The notes under the pieces: generated by a model
Databases searched by the model: none
What the model saw: only the letters and a program-made list of their open reading frames with translations
What the model was told of the DNA's origin: nothing
Part shown: positions 34,806 to 48,145 of the stretch, piece after piece
Layout of the letters: every line of letters begins with the position of its first letter
Numbering within the stretch: position 1 is the first letter of the stretch
Position numbers and translations under genes: made by a program
Assembly (NCBI GenBank): GCA_027943335.1
Contig: BSBK01002082.1
Span: 1,154,001 to 1,218,000, forward strand
Source: Chamaecyparis obtusa
Lineage: Eukaryota; Streptophyta; Pinopsida; Cupressales; Cupressaceae
Direction of reading: 5' to 3'
Length of the DNA stretch: 64,000 nt

Positions 34806-36392
34806 TTTAGTGATGTAACATAGAATTTTTTCTCAAATGAAAAATGTTCCAATACTGATGTAATACCCAAAATGAACTTGATATGAGCATTAGCAAGAAA
34901 AGTAATGAAAATGTCTTGATATGAGCATTAGCAAGCAAAGTAATGAAAATGTTAACCCCGAGAAGAAATGAAAAAATTAACTTCTTTGGCAGGCAAAGTT
35001 AGAGGGTGACCATGGTGGGAAAACCTGAGATTCTCCATGGCCGTTGTAAATGCCGAAGAAGTGCAAAGCCCTGCCACACTTTATTTTCCATGCAATTAAA
35101 AATGGGAAGAATTGAAGCCTTGTCCTCCATTTCTCTATGGTGTCCATAGGACATGCCGTACTGAGCTCTGGGCAAGAAATGTTTTCAATTGCCAATACTC
35201 TTATTTGAGATTTGATTTCATTAGTCTCATGATGTTTTACTCATCGACTAGTTTTTTGTGGCAGTTTACCCTGAAAATAGTTTGACCGTGTGTTGCCAGG
35301 GGAATCCTATTGGCTAATAATTTTCAGTTGACCGATTTTATTATTTTTTTATTGGTTATATTGATATTATTGGAATGAATATTGTTGTTATTATAAAAAG
35401 TCATGCTTTTTTGAAAAATGTGATATGCCAATTGTTATTTACTATTTTATTCTATTATTTCATTATGTGCCTTTTTGAAATTATTAGTATGTAATAGAAA
35501 GGATGTATTACTAAGTTTTGCTTTTTGATTCAACTAGTTTTTATTTTTTTCAAAATTGACGGCTTGAAGCATGTAATTGTTCTTTGATTGTTGATTGATT
35601 CATATTCTTTTCGTTTGCGTTGCCCTAGGCTATTCTGCTGATGTTTTATCTGTCTGTGGCTAGTGAATTATTGTTATTCATGAATAGTTCTCTATATGAG
35701 TTGATCCAGAAAAAAATGTTCCACATTAGTGTTATCTTGGCTGTTAGATTGTACTGTATCCGTCATACATTGGACTAGTATTATTGCTGCATAAGAAATA
35801 GTTTCTTGTAACATTTGAACTTAATACAATACTGGCTAAGTTGCATGGTCTGGCCCCTACCTGCCCCAGTATCAGTCTGGTTCGAACCCAGTGCCGGTCC
35901 TGGTTGGGTATGCCTGCAGGTCTGGTCAGGGTGCATAACCAAAGTTGATACTATCTGATAACCAAAGTTGTGATACTAGTTGATATAAAGTTGATACTAT
36001 TTGATAACCCAAGTTGTTTATATGATACTATGTGACATCATAATTCTAATGTTCTTGAACCCGAATCTGAATCAGCAACTTAGAATATCGGAAAATAATT
36101 TTTTGGTCTATGCAATTAGTAGAGTCCTTTTGGATGTAACCGTCTGTCTATTTCTTTATCAATGATTCAAATACTATGCATTCGGTATTTTATCATGCAT
36201 TACTAGAATGCTATTCTAAATCTTGATGAAAAATATCAATTTAAATTCAAAAGCACTATTAAGATAGTGATATGTTCATTACAATATTTATTTGTGCATT
36301 GTATAAAAAATTAAAATGTAAATTGATTTCTTTCTTTCAAAGAGGTGGAATATGATGTATTGTTTTCTTCAATAGATACGGTCCAGCTTTTG
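34806..36392. other. spacer, no recognised gene
   Basis: Mostly AT-rich. Contains short repeats of GTTGATACTATTTGATAACC (35945-36015). A TGGCTAAGTTG box at 35833 and GGTTCGAACCC at 35879-35889 resemble RNA polymerase III A and B boxes at about the right spacing, but no tRNA cloverleaf could be drawn. Confidence 0.4.
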
Positions 36393-37237
36393 GATAACTT
36401 ATCCAAATATACTCAGTCTGCTTTATCTTTCTGATCATCATACAATGTAGATACTAAACTTTATTACCGAGTTTCTTCTAGATTGATATTGTTCAACATA
36501 ATGTTTCTGTTGTTTTGACGTTTTCTCTAATTCTTGAAGTTGTTGATCTGAAGGACCATTTTGTGGTCATTACTGATGCATCAAGAGGACTGGGAAGTGC
36601 TCATGAAGGATTGTCAGGTTGTGGCTTATGAATCAAGAAAACTACAATAATATGAATCAGATTATGTTCCACATAACCTAGAATTGACAACAATTGTGCA
36701 TGCCAAGGCACAAGTTTTGAGGCATTATTTATTGGGGAAACACTTTGAACTTAGGTCAAATAATTAAGCACTTAAGTATATTTCCATGTAGCTCAACCTG
36801 AACACATGCCAATAATGACTTTAACATCAATTTCATAGAAGGGAAAAAAATGGTAACCGATGCTCTTAGTCACAAGAGGAATACTAAACGTTAACCAATG
36901 CTCTTAGTCACAAGAGGAATACTGTGGCAATGGCCGACTATTCAAACAATTTTTTGAGAGCAAGTCTTGAAATATTATCCATACAATGCGTACTAAGCAA
37001 GTCAAGAAGCATCTCAGAGAATTGGAAAGATCCCAAGTATGCAGTAAACCAATTTGAGTAAAATGAGTTTCTAATATATAAAGATATGATGTTCATATCC
37101 AGTCAAGATGACTTGAGAAACTTTGTTCTTTAAAGGATGTTCATTGCGCCCCTTACTCAAGACACACTGGAGTAAATGAACTACTAGTTGACCTCAAAAC
37201 ACTGTACTGCTAGAATCCAGTAGTACTGTTGTATCAA
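36393..37237. repeat. tandem segmental duplication, unit 2, block Y'
   Basis: Near-identical to 27345-28185, with a few substitutions, a 40-bp deletion near 36805 and a small internal repeat (AACCAATGCTCTTAGTCACA) near 36855-36915. It completes the second duplication unit begun at 28196. Confidence 0.85.
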
Positions 37238-38820
37238 CATGATGGTCTTGAGTGGATTGACAAGTCATTATACTATCAAATCAATCAATCAATTTTATCT
37301 CAAAAATTTTAGACCCAGACTTTGGGCCAATCTCTAAAGTCACTTTCATGCTCATATACTCTTTAATTGACTCTGCTACAATAGAAATATCTGAAGTCAC
37401 TCTCATGCTTATATACTCTTCAATCGACTCTGCTAGAACAGAACTGCCAACCCACTAAGGAAATTGTTTCCGTAATCCACAACCAACACCAACTTTGGCT
37501 CATTTTTTCCCTTCCTCATTGTCACTTTCTCCCTCCATCCTCCACCTTTTGTCTAATGGCTACCAGCTTGGTCTATGCTGCGGAGAATCCTTCTCACCTC
37601 TTCTCTAATGGCCACTTTGTCTCTTTATCAACTCCACTCTTTTTCTTCCTTCAATGGTGAACCCCCATTTTTTATGTTGTTCACGATCTTTACATGTCCA
37701 CCATTGGAAGTTAAACCATCGGAACTAATTGATCCTACAACATGTCAACATTCAAAAGGTCTTGAGAACACTAGAGAGATCTGTTGAAATTGAACAATTG
37801 TGCCATGCATCACCATTCATATCTCTCTCAAAATGTTTGTAGACACTTTTTGTCATTGGTCAGAGGTTTCAATACCATTAGGAAATAGAGGTTTCTGCAC
37901 ACTTTTCTTTCTCTCTTCTTCTCTTCTTAATTTTCCCTAGCTTCTTTTAAGCTTTTAGGTTCACTCTTTTCTTCGGCAGAATGAAGGTGACCTCTATTCT
38001 CAACAGGCAGAAGAATATATAGAGTTCTTGCCCTAATTGCCCCTCTCAGGCATGAGCTAATTACAGATCCCTTTCGGATACATCACTCAGTGAAGTACCA
38101 ATTTACTGACGAAACATCTGATGCATGCTTTTGCTTTATCTGCTTTATGAGAAAAGCAATAGATGCGTGTCAAGCACCTTTCCTTCTCAAGAGATAACTC
38201 TTCGTTTTAAAGCCACAAATTCTGGCTTTAAAACCTCCAAACGCGCCCCAAACCGATCACCATGTTAACTCAAAGTCTTCCAGATTTAGTGCAGAAAATC
38301 CTGGTCAAAGAGTTGGTTGAAACAGATAGTTGACTATGACTTCCTCGATTCATATCGGAGTCATTACTAGATCGGTTGAGATCCTCATGTTGTAAACAGG
38401 TAAGAATCTTTGACTTGTCACTGTCCCTTCCTTTGCTTACCGGTCGCACATTCCTCGGTTGTGTTGTTGACACCGGTTTGTAATAATACTTTCTCTGTGC
38501 TTGTCTACACCGGTTGTATCTTGGTCCTCAATTGACGGTTGAATCCTCCTTTCCTTGACTATATGCATTACCCGGTTGTTGATGCTTTGAGTAGTGACCG
38601 GTTGCTCTTGATTACAGTCATTCCTTTCTTGTATGTTGGCACCGGTTGCCGTTGCCAAACCAGCCTCGTTTCATACAGATCTCCTTGGATCTTTAGACTT
38701 TAGAGAGATGACAAATCTCTATCCTCTTTTGCCAATCAATGACAATACTAGTACCGGTAGCAGGCTTACCGGTTACCATTTCTTAATGCCAACATGTTGT
38801 TTCCTTCGTTTTAAATAGTT
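37238..38820 (-). repeat. ACCGGT-rich, LTR-like sequence
   Basis: Between 38440 and 38780 the hexamer ACCGGT occurs seven times. Read on the minus strand, TGTTGGCATTAAG at about 38795 looks like the start of a copia-type LTR, with GTCATTGATTGGCA shortly after. No matching end, primer-binding site or internal domain was found, so this may be a solo or truncated LTR. 37238-38270 shows nothing clear. Confidence 0.35.
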
Positions 38821-41800
38821 TATAGTTAGTATATCAGTCAATTTAGATTTTCTCGCTAGCTTTGTGTGCTAGTAGAAATGAGGTAGCGTAAGGAAGGTTT
38901 GCTCTTTGGAATGTAGCAAATCCCTTGCTCTACAACACGTGTGTTCATTTTGACTAGAATAACAACCTTGATGTTATAATAAGACGAATGCAAGATTTAG
39001 TTAAGTCTCCCTACCTACTGAAGAGGGAGAGCATCATCAGGGACAGGATGACAGATTGAGCGAAATCAGTACTTTGTACCATGTTTCAAGAACTTGTCAC
39101 ACACACCACTTGTCTAAATGTTATTGGCCAGGTTACAAAGGCAAACTAGTCAATCTGCCTTTCTCATAAGTGTATTGGTTTATTGTTGCTCGAATTGCTA
39201 CGTTGTATTTGTTGTCATCTTGTATGCAGAATAGATTAGAATAGATTTGAACAGATAATAATCCTCTTTCTGAAGTCATTGTGTAGAATTGAGATTAAAA
39301 TATATCTCTCGGTCAACTGTTTAGGAGTCTTTCCTTGTATGCCAAATTTCATAAAATTAACAGATCTTTTGATTTCAGAAGAAATAGGCTTTTGTTTTTA
39401 TGAAAAATATGCATAGTATAAGGAAACAAAACTTAATTTACATATCTGAAAATTTAAATAATAATAATTGGGAAGAAGGGCATGATAATTTAGAGGGTGG
39501 TTACTCTTGAGTAATAGGGAGTTGAGACTGCATGGTAGTAGCTCGAAATTATTGCCCCTTTCCCCCTAATCTCTCCGTGAAAATCTCACAGCACTACAAG
39601 AAGTTGGAGTGGAGGAAAATGAGAGTAAATGGCAAGTAGAGTCATGGTAGAGGAACAAATGGAAGGGGCATAGTAATATAAACAAAAGGAGGATGTAGAG
39701 GAAGAGAGGAGATAATGATTTGATTTTCATTTGGGAAGGTGAAAGGGCAAGCTGCAAAGAAGAGGAGAGAAGAAAAGAAACATAACAAAAGCAAACTTTC
39801 CTGGTCAGTTTGGTTATAAAAATCGTTGTTCTCTATTTGGAAAACTTATGAAGACAAGTGCATAATACTTCATGTGTGTATAAAAATATGTTCATGAGTT
39901 AATAATTCAAAAACCCCCGACGCCCTTCAATGATATTTTCCATCTATAGAATAACACTATTCCACCTTTTGTTTGCTAAAGTCTCTTACAATTGAACCAG
40001 AATTATTTTTCAAAATTTCCTGTAAAATCTCATGACTGTATATCTTTATATACATATACCTATATATGTATACTGAGAGTATAAATATATTATTATGTGT
40101 ATTCAAATCTTTGTCTTGTACCAGACTTGACCATAATAATGTTTTATTAGCTGTAGTTTATAAGTGCACTTCATGGTTATGCAGGATGCCATTTCAAGGC
40201 AATTTATGATTGTGTTGGGAATGCTAGGTCAAAAGATATAGTGGTCTTAAAAAATGTGACACTGATATCTATAAAACAGCAGTCAAGTGAGGATTGATAA
40301 CCACATTATATATTGAACAGCTAATATGCTGAGTTTGATTTAAATTATTTTGGCAGCTAACTATGCTTTGTTGTTATCACATTCGCAGACATAAGCAAAA
40401 ACATTAGAGGTCTATTTCATAATAACCATTAATAGTATGTATCTTTCAAAAGATAAATGTGGAAATTAGTCATTGTAGAGTATTGCAAAAAGATAACATT
40501 TAAATGATTATTTTCATTTAAAGAATGGAAAATAGAAGTTGGAAAAAAATATAAACAAACGCAGTTGTTGTCTATGCATGTTTGGATGATTAAGAAATAG
40601 TATCCTATCTCGTATTGGAATTCTTACTAGGGAGCAAATCTAATGAAATAACTCATGAATGCTCAAAAAATTTGCAAGTTGTTATGTTGGGATTTTAAAG
40701 CAAAATAGGGCAAAACTACTAACATGTTTACATGGACATTATTGCAAGTCTATATTATCATTCCATAAAAAGAGCTCAAGTACTATTAGATGTAGGTTAA
40801 AACAATAATTGACTCAATTTAAATGATTACAATTATATATATGTGCATATTGGAAAATTTTTGAATACACATGCATATATATTTATAATAAAATTTGTTT
40901 ATTTTGTAAGAAGTTGGTGAAGTGTTAAAAGGCATTCATATGCGCTTTGTTAATCGAGTTTTTGAAAAATGACATATTATTTGAGTTGAAATGTGTTGAG
41001 TCCTAAAAGGATAACAGAAAGGTTTAATCTCAAGATAAGTTTTTTCTTTGATTTCAGTTTCGTTGTCACTGAAGCTGTTGAGTTTTTAGTGTCAATTTGA
41101 GTAGTCCCATCCTGAATGTATTAGTTGAGATAGGAGTGGTGGTTAAGTGACCTGCAATTCCTTTTTAGGATGTGATTATGCTATAAAATGTTTTCGTCAA
41201 AGCAATGTATAAGTAGTGTGCATTGTCGATCCATAGTACTTGATAGGTTGCATGATTAACGAATGACATACTTAGCTAGAAGGTATCTAGGGTTGTGTGA
41301 CAAATTGCAAGCAACATGGTCATTACATTACACTTAGTTTTTGGAGGGCATGGTATGAGTCTGGATCTCTTTATTTCCTACCCTCATGAAGGGTAGATGT
41401 GTGTGGGGGACCATTTGTCTGTGATTGGATGGAAAACATTTGAATGCTGCTTTCCCTCCACACAACTTAGTATACCACTAGCTTGTTACTCAAAGAAACA
41501 TTATTTATCGAGTTGGTGATCTTTTATTGTACATTGATTATTACTTGTAATGTATGAAATAGAAAACTGAATATGACATGCTATGAATGTAATTATGTAA
41601 ATATGTTTATTTTGAGCATTAATGTAGTTGGTATGAAAATTTGTAAGCAAATGTATTCTAATTTTGATAAGAAAGTGAAATGAATCTTGAAATTTTGATA
41701 ATATTAAGATGAAAATATATCTGGATGTTTTATTCTTTGAAATGACGTTCATCATTATAGTTTTACTATCTCTTTTGGAATGATGTATTATTATTATACC

Positions 41801-43139
41801 TATGATTAAAACAAATATAGATTATGAATGATTTTTTTCTATATAAACTTAGGGTCTGTTATAGTTTCCCATTGTGTTTCTCCAAAAGGATTGAATCTCA
41901 AATGGACCACTTGACATTGACAAAAGGTAGTACTATTTATCCATACAAAACAACAATTAGAAATGGCATTGGTAATTATATGTTCACCTCTCCCATATCT
42001 TGCTGGTCAGCATCTTTCCATTTACTTAAAGTGTCCCTTGCCTTCTATTTGTCTCACCCCTCTTCACATCCTCTTTGAGCTTTTCCATTCATACACATGC
42101 AGGTTTCATGAAAACAATTTAGTGAAATGCTCAGGTTATCCTAATACAATTGTTTGACAAATATCCCAATCGTTTATATAAGCAGTAATCTATATTGCAC
42201 TCTATGCATCTAAGTTTGTGAAGCCAACAGTAAGATCTAGACTGCCAGATGCTCAAAATGAAAAACAAATAAAAAATCTTCCTAGAATCTGAAAATAAAA
42301 CCTCATCCCTTCATATTATTACTGCAAGTTTGACATGATACATTATTATACTTCAAGCCTATTTTTCACATTCCTCCATTTGACATCACCAATAATCTCC
42401 AGAAGAATATTTGTCATTCTATTTGCTAAAAATTGTTGAAATAATTTGCTTTTACAACAATTTCCTCTACAACAATCTTGGTTATAAATTTCATTGTAGT
42501 GTGGCAATGAGCACATACTTTAAGGTTCATAACAACACATAATTAGAGATATTATGTTTCCACAGTCTATTATAATTGAATTAAAATTCTTGTGGGAAAA
42601 ACATTGTGTGAGTTTGTTAACTTCATAAGTATAACTTTCATGGATCTTCATCTTGACATACATATATGATTTGATGTCATTGGTTTTATCATTTATGCTT
42701 TATCATAGAGTTACATTTACATCAACTATGTCATTCAAATTCTATGTTTTCTATTTACTTAAGCTACAATTTATGTTTTAAGTATGTGATGGATGAACCT
42801 TATTTATGTATGTTAGGCTTTAGCTTCTATTTGATGATGTAAAAGTGTGCTTATTAAGTCATATTCAATAAATGGTGCATGAAATAAGTTTTAAATCATT
42901 AAAATCTCTAAATTTCAAGGGTTTTTCCACTTTGCCGATTCACTGCCGATTCATTGGCGATTCACTGCCGATTCGCAATTCGATTCGGCCTTGCTGATTC
43001 CGATTCTCGTTACTTTGGTCTTAAGTCTTCCTTTTCCTAATGATAGATCATAAAGTGTACTTGAAAATATTGATTTAAAATAGACTAAATAGTACATTCA
43101 TGTTTTCCCAGAAGCATTTCAATTCAATTCTAATATTAT
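38821..43139. other. long AT-rich spacer, no recognised gene
   Basis: No ORF above about 85 codons and none with a familiar domain. A short tandem of CACTGCCGATTC-like units (42940-42990) is the only repeat that stands out and may be the subterminal part of a DNA element. Confidence 0.5.
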
Positions 43140-46100
43140 TTCAAGGGGTGTGTTTAGCAAACCAAGTGCAACTGCCAACTTTTCATTATGGTGTCAAAAG
43201 AAATAAATATTCTCCTTTCTCTTCCACATCATCAAGTAAATCTCTTGAATTTGGAAAATACTCTGCAGCCTTCATCCCCAAGCCAATGTCTCCATCCCTG
43301 TGCAAATCTATCTGTTTATAGATGTGATCTGTCTCCTACAGAAAAAGTATGTAACATTTTATGGCCTTCAATCCAACTGCATCCAAGGATCTTTTTAATT
43401 CCTCTATCCTTCATCAATTTCCTTACCATTTGAACCTCATCCCACCTGCCTACTTCTGCATAGATGTTTGAGAGAAGAACATACGTTGCAGCATTTTTAG
43501 GTTCCAAATCAAAAAGTAGTGTTGCTATAAATGCTCCTAAGCCTATATTATTATGTAATCTACAGGCACTAAGAAAACACATCCATACAACCACCACAGG
43601 TTTAACTGGCATCTTAATAATAAAGTTTAGGGTGTCCACAAGAAAGCCAGCACGAGCAAAAAGGTCAACCAGACACACGTAATGATCAATTGTAGGTGTA
43701 ATGCAATAAGGGTTACTCATATGATTGAAGTATGTACAGCCCGCCTCCACTAAACCTGCATGGCTGCATGCACATAGAACACAAGCAAAGCTTACAATGT
43801 CAGGATATGACCCAGAGTGCTTCATTAATTCAAACATTTTGAGAGCATCCTTGCAAAATCCATTTTGTGCATATCCTGCAATCATTGCATTCCATGAGAC
43901 AACATCTCTTTGAGGCATTCTGTCAAACAGTTCACGTGCCTTGTCCATTATTCCACATTTTGCATACATGTCTACGAGAGCGTTTCCAACGACAACATCT
44001 GACAAAAACCTCCCTTCCGTTATGTTTTGATGGATGCCCATACCTTGTTCCAAAGCTCCTATTTTGGCACAGGCAGGGAGAATGCTGGCAAAGGTTGTTG
44101 AGTCTGGCTTTATGCCAGTGAATTGCATATGCTTGAAAGTTTCTAAAGCCTTTTCAACAAATCCATTTTGTGCATATCCTGCAATCATTGTAGTCCATGA
44201 GACCACATTTCTTTGAGGCACGCTGTTAAAAAGTTCCTGTGCCTTGTCCATGTTTCCACATTTTGCATACGTGTCTACTAAAGCATTTCCAACTACCACA
44301 TCTGACAAAAATCCCCCTTCCATTATGGTTTGATGAACGGCCATACCCTGTTCCAAAGCTCCCATTTTGGAACACGCAGGGAGGATACTGGCAAATGTCG
44401 TTGAGTCTGGCTTTACACTTGCCAGTTGCATTTGCTTGAAAGTTTCTAAAGCTTCTTCAACAAATCCATTTTGTGCATATCCTGCAATCATTGCATTCCA
44501 TGAAATGACATCTCTTTGAGACATTCTCTCAAACAGTTCACATGCCTTGTTTATGTTTCCACATTTTGCATACATGTCTACCAGGGCAGTCGCAACTATA
44601 ACATCTGACAAAAATCCCCCTTCCATTATGCTTTGATGAACATTCATACCCATTTCCAAAGCTCCCATTTTGGCACAGGCAGGGAGGATGCTAACAAAGG
44701 TTGTGGAATTTGGCTTTATGCCTGACAATTGCATTTGTTTGAAAGTTTCTAAAGCCTTTTCAGTGAGTCCATTATGTGCATATCCTGCAATCATTGCAGT
44801 CCAGGAGACAACATTTCTTTGAGGCATTTCACTAAATAGTTTGTGCGCCTTCTTTATGCTTCCACATTTTGCATACATGTCTACTAGAGCATTTCCAACT
44901 ATAATATCTGACAAAAATTTCCCTTCCATTATGCTTCGATGGATATCCATACCCAGTTCCAAAGCTCCCATTTTGGCACAAGCAGGAAGGATGCTAGCAA
45001 AGATTGTCAAGTCTGGATTTACACCAGCCAGTTGCATTTGCTTGAAGTTTCTAAAGCCTTTTCAACAAATTCATTTTGTTCATATCCTACGATCATGGCA
45101 TTCCATGAAACCACATTTCTCTGAGGCATTCTGTCAAACAGTTCACGTGCCTTGTATACGCTTCCACATTTTGCATACATGTCTACCAGGGCCGTGGCAA
45201 CTACAACATCTGACAATATTCCTCGATCCTCAATATTTTGATGGATGTTCATACCCCGTTCTAAGGCTCCCATTTTGGCACAGGCAGGCAGAATGCTGGC
45301 AAAGGTTGTGGAATTTGGCTTTACAGCTGCCAATTGCATTTGGTCGAAAGATTCTAAAGCCTTGTCAACAAATCCATTTTGTGCATACCCTGCAATCATG
45401 GCATTCCACAAGATGACATCTCTTTGAGGCTTTCTGTCAAACAGGTCACGTGCCTTACCTATGCTTCCACATTTTGCATACATGTCTACGAGGGCAGTTA
45501 TAACTATAACATCTGACGAAAACCCCCTTTCCTTTATGCTTTGATGGATGGCCATACCCTGTTCCAAAGCTCCCAACTTGGCACAGGCTGGAAGGATGCT
45601 GGCAAAGGTTGTGGAATTTGGTTTAACACCCACCAATTGCATTTGCTTGAAAGTTTCTAAAGCCTTTTCAACAAATCCATTTTGTGCATATCCTGCGATC
45701 ATTGCAGTCCACGAGAACACATCTCTTTGAAGCGTTTTGTCAAACAGTTGGCGTGCCTTGTCTATGCTTCTGCATTTTGCATACATGTCTAACAGGGCGC
45801 TTACAACTCTAGCATCTGACAAAAATCCTCTATCCTTTATGCTTTGATGGATGTCCATGCCCTGCTCCAATGCTCCGATCTTGGCACATGCAGGGAGTAC
45901 GCTGGCAAATGTGAACTCATCAGGTTGGAGATCTGTTTGTTGCATATGGTGATAGAGTGTTACTGCCTCGTGAGCATGCCCATGTCTTCTGTACGCTGTA
46001 ATAATCGTATTCCACGAGACGCTGTTTCGTTCTTTCATGTGATCAAACACTTTTCTGGCATCCACCAAACTTCCGCACTTGACATACATGTTAATAATCC

Positions 46101-46278
46101 TAGTATGCAAAGTTGAGTATGTAGCGAAGGCAAATCGCCTGTGAGCGATGAAAGAGTGGACATTTTTCCCTTGTGAAAGCGCGTTGCTGAGAATAGAGGT
46201 CTGCAATAATTGAAGATATGCAGAGAACTTTTCAGATGGGTTGTGTGTAATAAGCGGAATGTGCAATGTCCCCAACAT
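43140..46278 (-). pseudogene. PLS-class PPR protein gene, frameshifted, with degenerate DYW stump
   Basis: Start ATG at 46278. The frame runs to about 45044, where one base is missing (GAAG instead of the GAAAG seen at the same place in the other repeats), then continues in the next frame to a stop at 43316. Joined length would be about 990 residues. After a short N terminus that could be an organelle-targeting sequence, the protein is a series of P-L-S modules of about 101 residues, each with FASILPACAKMGALEQGM, LVDMYAKCG, ARELFDRMPQRDVVSWNAMI and AGYAQNGFVEKALETFKQMQ. It then reads through E/E+ (LSNIYAEVGRWDEVQMVRKL, CSWIEGHKMLHTF). Beyond the stop, minus-strand frames keep MKAAEYFPNSRDLLDDVEE and HHNEKLAVALGLLNTP, the start and HxE site of a DYW deaminase, which then ends without CxxC or DYW. 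Intact relatives edit organelle RNA C to U. The gene is uninterrupted by introns. Confidence 0.9.
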
Positions 46279-46451
46279 AATGATGTGAGATTGAGATGAA
46301 TAGTGGATGGCAATTGCATTCTATGATTGTAATTAGAGCGTGGATAATGTAGCGTAATTCTGTGTCTGTCTTCCACAATAGCATTGCTAGTGGTAAGCAT
46401 GGAAGCAAGTTTCGAATGAATTAGATCCTTGAAAGGTAACCAGTTGAGCAT

Positions 46452-47692
46452 TGCCAGCTTTCAAAACCAAACATACATTCATACGTGAATTGATTACTGT
46501 GTCATTACCACAGTGAGTAGTCAAACAAGATGACTAAACCCTCGAACAAGAAATAGTCAATCTTAAATCGTTCTAGATTGTTATTTGGAAGCATCTTATA
46601 AGAAATGGAAAGGATCGTGAAACGATTCAACGGTGTAGTTGTTGGGTTAAATTCATCTATTCGAGTTTCATGAGTAGCTCAGAAGAATTCATTTGACATA
46701 AAAATGAATAGAACACTAGGGATGTTGGTTACAGAGGTGAATCAGTAGAACTTTCAAAGAACAGATGTTCTTTCAAATTTTTTCTAGAATAAAAAGTCAA
46801 TCATATCATTCTTCATTGTGTTTAAGTTACAAGGATCTAAGATTAGTTTTTATTAAGTTTCAAATATTAATTTGATTAGTGACAAAATCTTTTATTGAGC
46901 ATTTTGAATCATGGATTGTAGTATTTCTTTGACTATTATTATTATTAAGGACCACCACTAGAAAATTTGGTTGGGAGGAATTATAGAATATTTAATAGAA
47001 AGGACAAAAGTTGTGATCAATTATGCCGTAAGTGGGAGATGCTTACATCTAAATGTTTATCTTTCAATTTGAAATTGATAAAGTAGTATGGATATGTTTT
47101 AGGCTTTAGAATTGTATTGCACTCTGAGGTGTTGTTGAAGATTACCATAGTTGAAGTTTTGAGAGTTTTTTCCTGAAGTTTTAAGACCTTTTTTCATTGA
47201 ATTCATGAGTGTTGGCTAGTTAAGAGAAATGGAGTTGTCAAAGTTGCTAAAGGGTGCACAATACTACTAAAGTGTAGGGTAGTTGTTGACTTTGAAGGAG
47301 GTCATTTGAGTTGGTTTCTATCTCTATGGGTACTGACAAGTGACAAATGTTAGGATAAAGTGACATTAAACTTGCAAACTCTATGTCATTTATGTGTCTC
47401 CAAGTTCCTTGAAAATTGTCCACTAAGACATGAGAGAAAAATATTTAGTATTTGTACTTGATGGGTGATTGTAAGTCCATTTTCAAAAGGTAAACATGTA
47501 ACAGTGGTAAGGAAAAGACAATGTGGATAAAGTAGCCTCCTTTAGGCATCCACATTGGGATATGAAGGTGCTTTAGGCACATATGAATGGAAGAAGAAAG
47601 GTTGTCCATTGGGAGATCCCAAAATTTATTAGAGAGCTACAAAGCATTTAGAAGGCTAGAGGTTTGAGTGGCTATGGGTTGGGTGTCTATGT
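46452..47692. other. PPR upstream region and spacer
   Basis: Non-coding DNA upstream of the PPR start, with no promoter element I can assign. From about 46900 it is AT-rich without ORFs. Confidence 0.4.
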
Positions 47693-48145
47693 TGGAGCCA
47701 CTTGAAGGAAATTAATGATTTATCATGTCTCTTAGTTATTCACTTTCCTAGACATGGGTTTTTGGCAGTGGTTTCTTGCCTCTTGTTTTGGGAAACAACA
47801 TTGGTTTTTCCAATCCAAGTTTGATATAAATTGGTACCATGACATAGGAGTTCCATCATGGTTATTTGTAGGTTTCTTGGTGATTTTGGATTAGTTGAAG
47901 AAGCGAAGTGTATTTTGTATCATTCTCTCTTTTGAAGAGTAATAGTATATTTCCCCATTTCTCCGATGGAGTTCTTTTCTTGAAAGGGTTTCTCCATGTA
48001 AATATGGCATCTCATTTGGTTTGCTATTTTTATATTATTATTGAATGTTGCAATCACTTTCATATTTTAGATTTAGTATCTTATTTTAAATTTGTAATCA
48101 TATAAAGTTCTAATTGCAAGTTTTCTTCACCTTGATTTTCAACAT
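47693..48145 (+). repeat. possible copia-type LTR followed by a primer-binding site
   Basis: It begins TGTTGGAGCC and ends TTTTCAACA, giving the TGTTG/CAACA termini of a plant LTR of about 450 bp. A TATA-like GATATAAATTGG lies near 47823. The next bases, TTTAGTATTAGAGCCAATGG (48146-48165), resemble the initiator tRNA-Met primer-binding site (TGGTATCAGAGC) after an LTR. No intact gag follows. Confidence 0.45.

Noticed and set aside
35833..35889. A tRNA gene
   Set aside because: A/B-box-like words are present, but no acceptor stem or anticodon arm could be paired.
43464..46116. Plus-strand ORFs across the PPR gene
   Set aside because: They recur with the PPR module period and are antisense shadows of the minus-strand gene.
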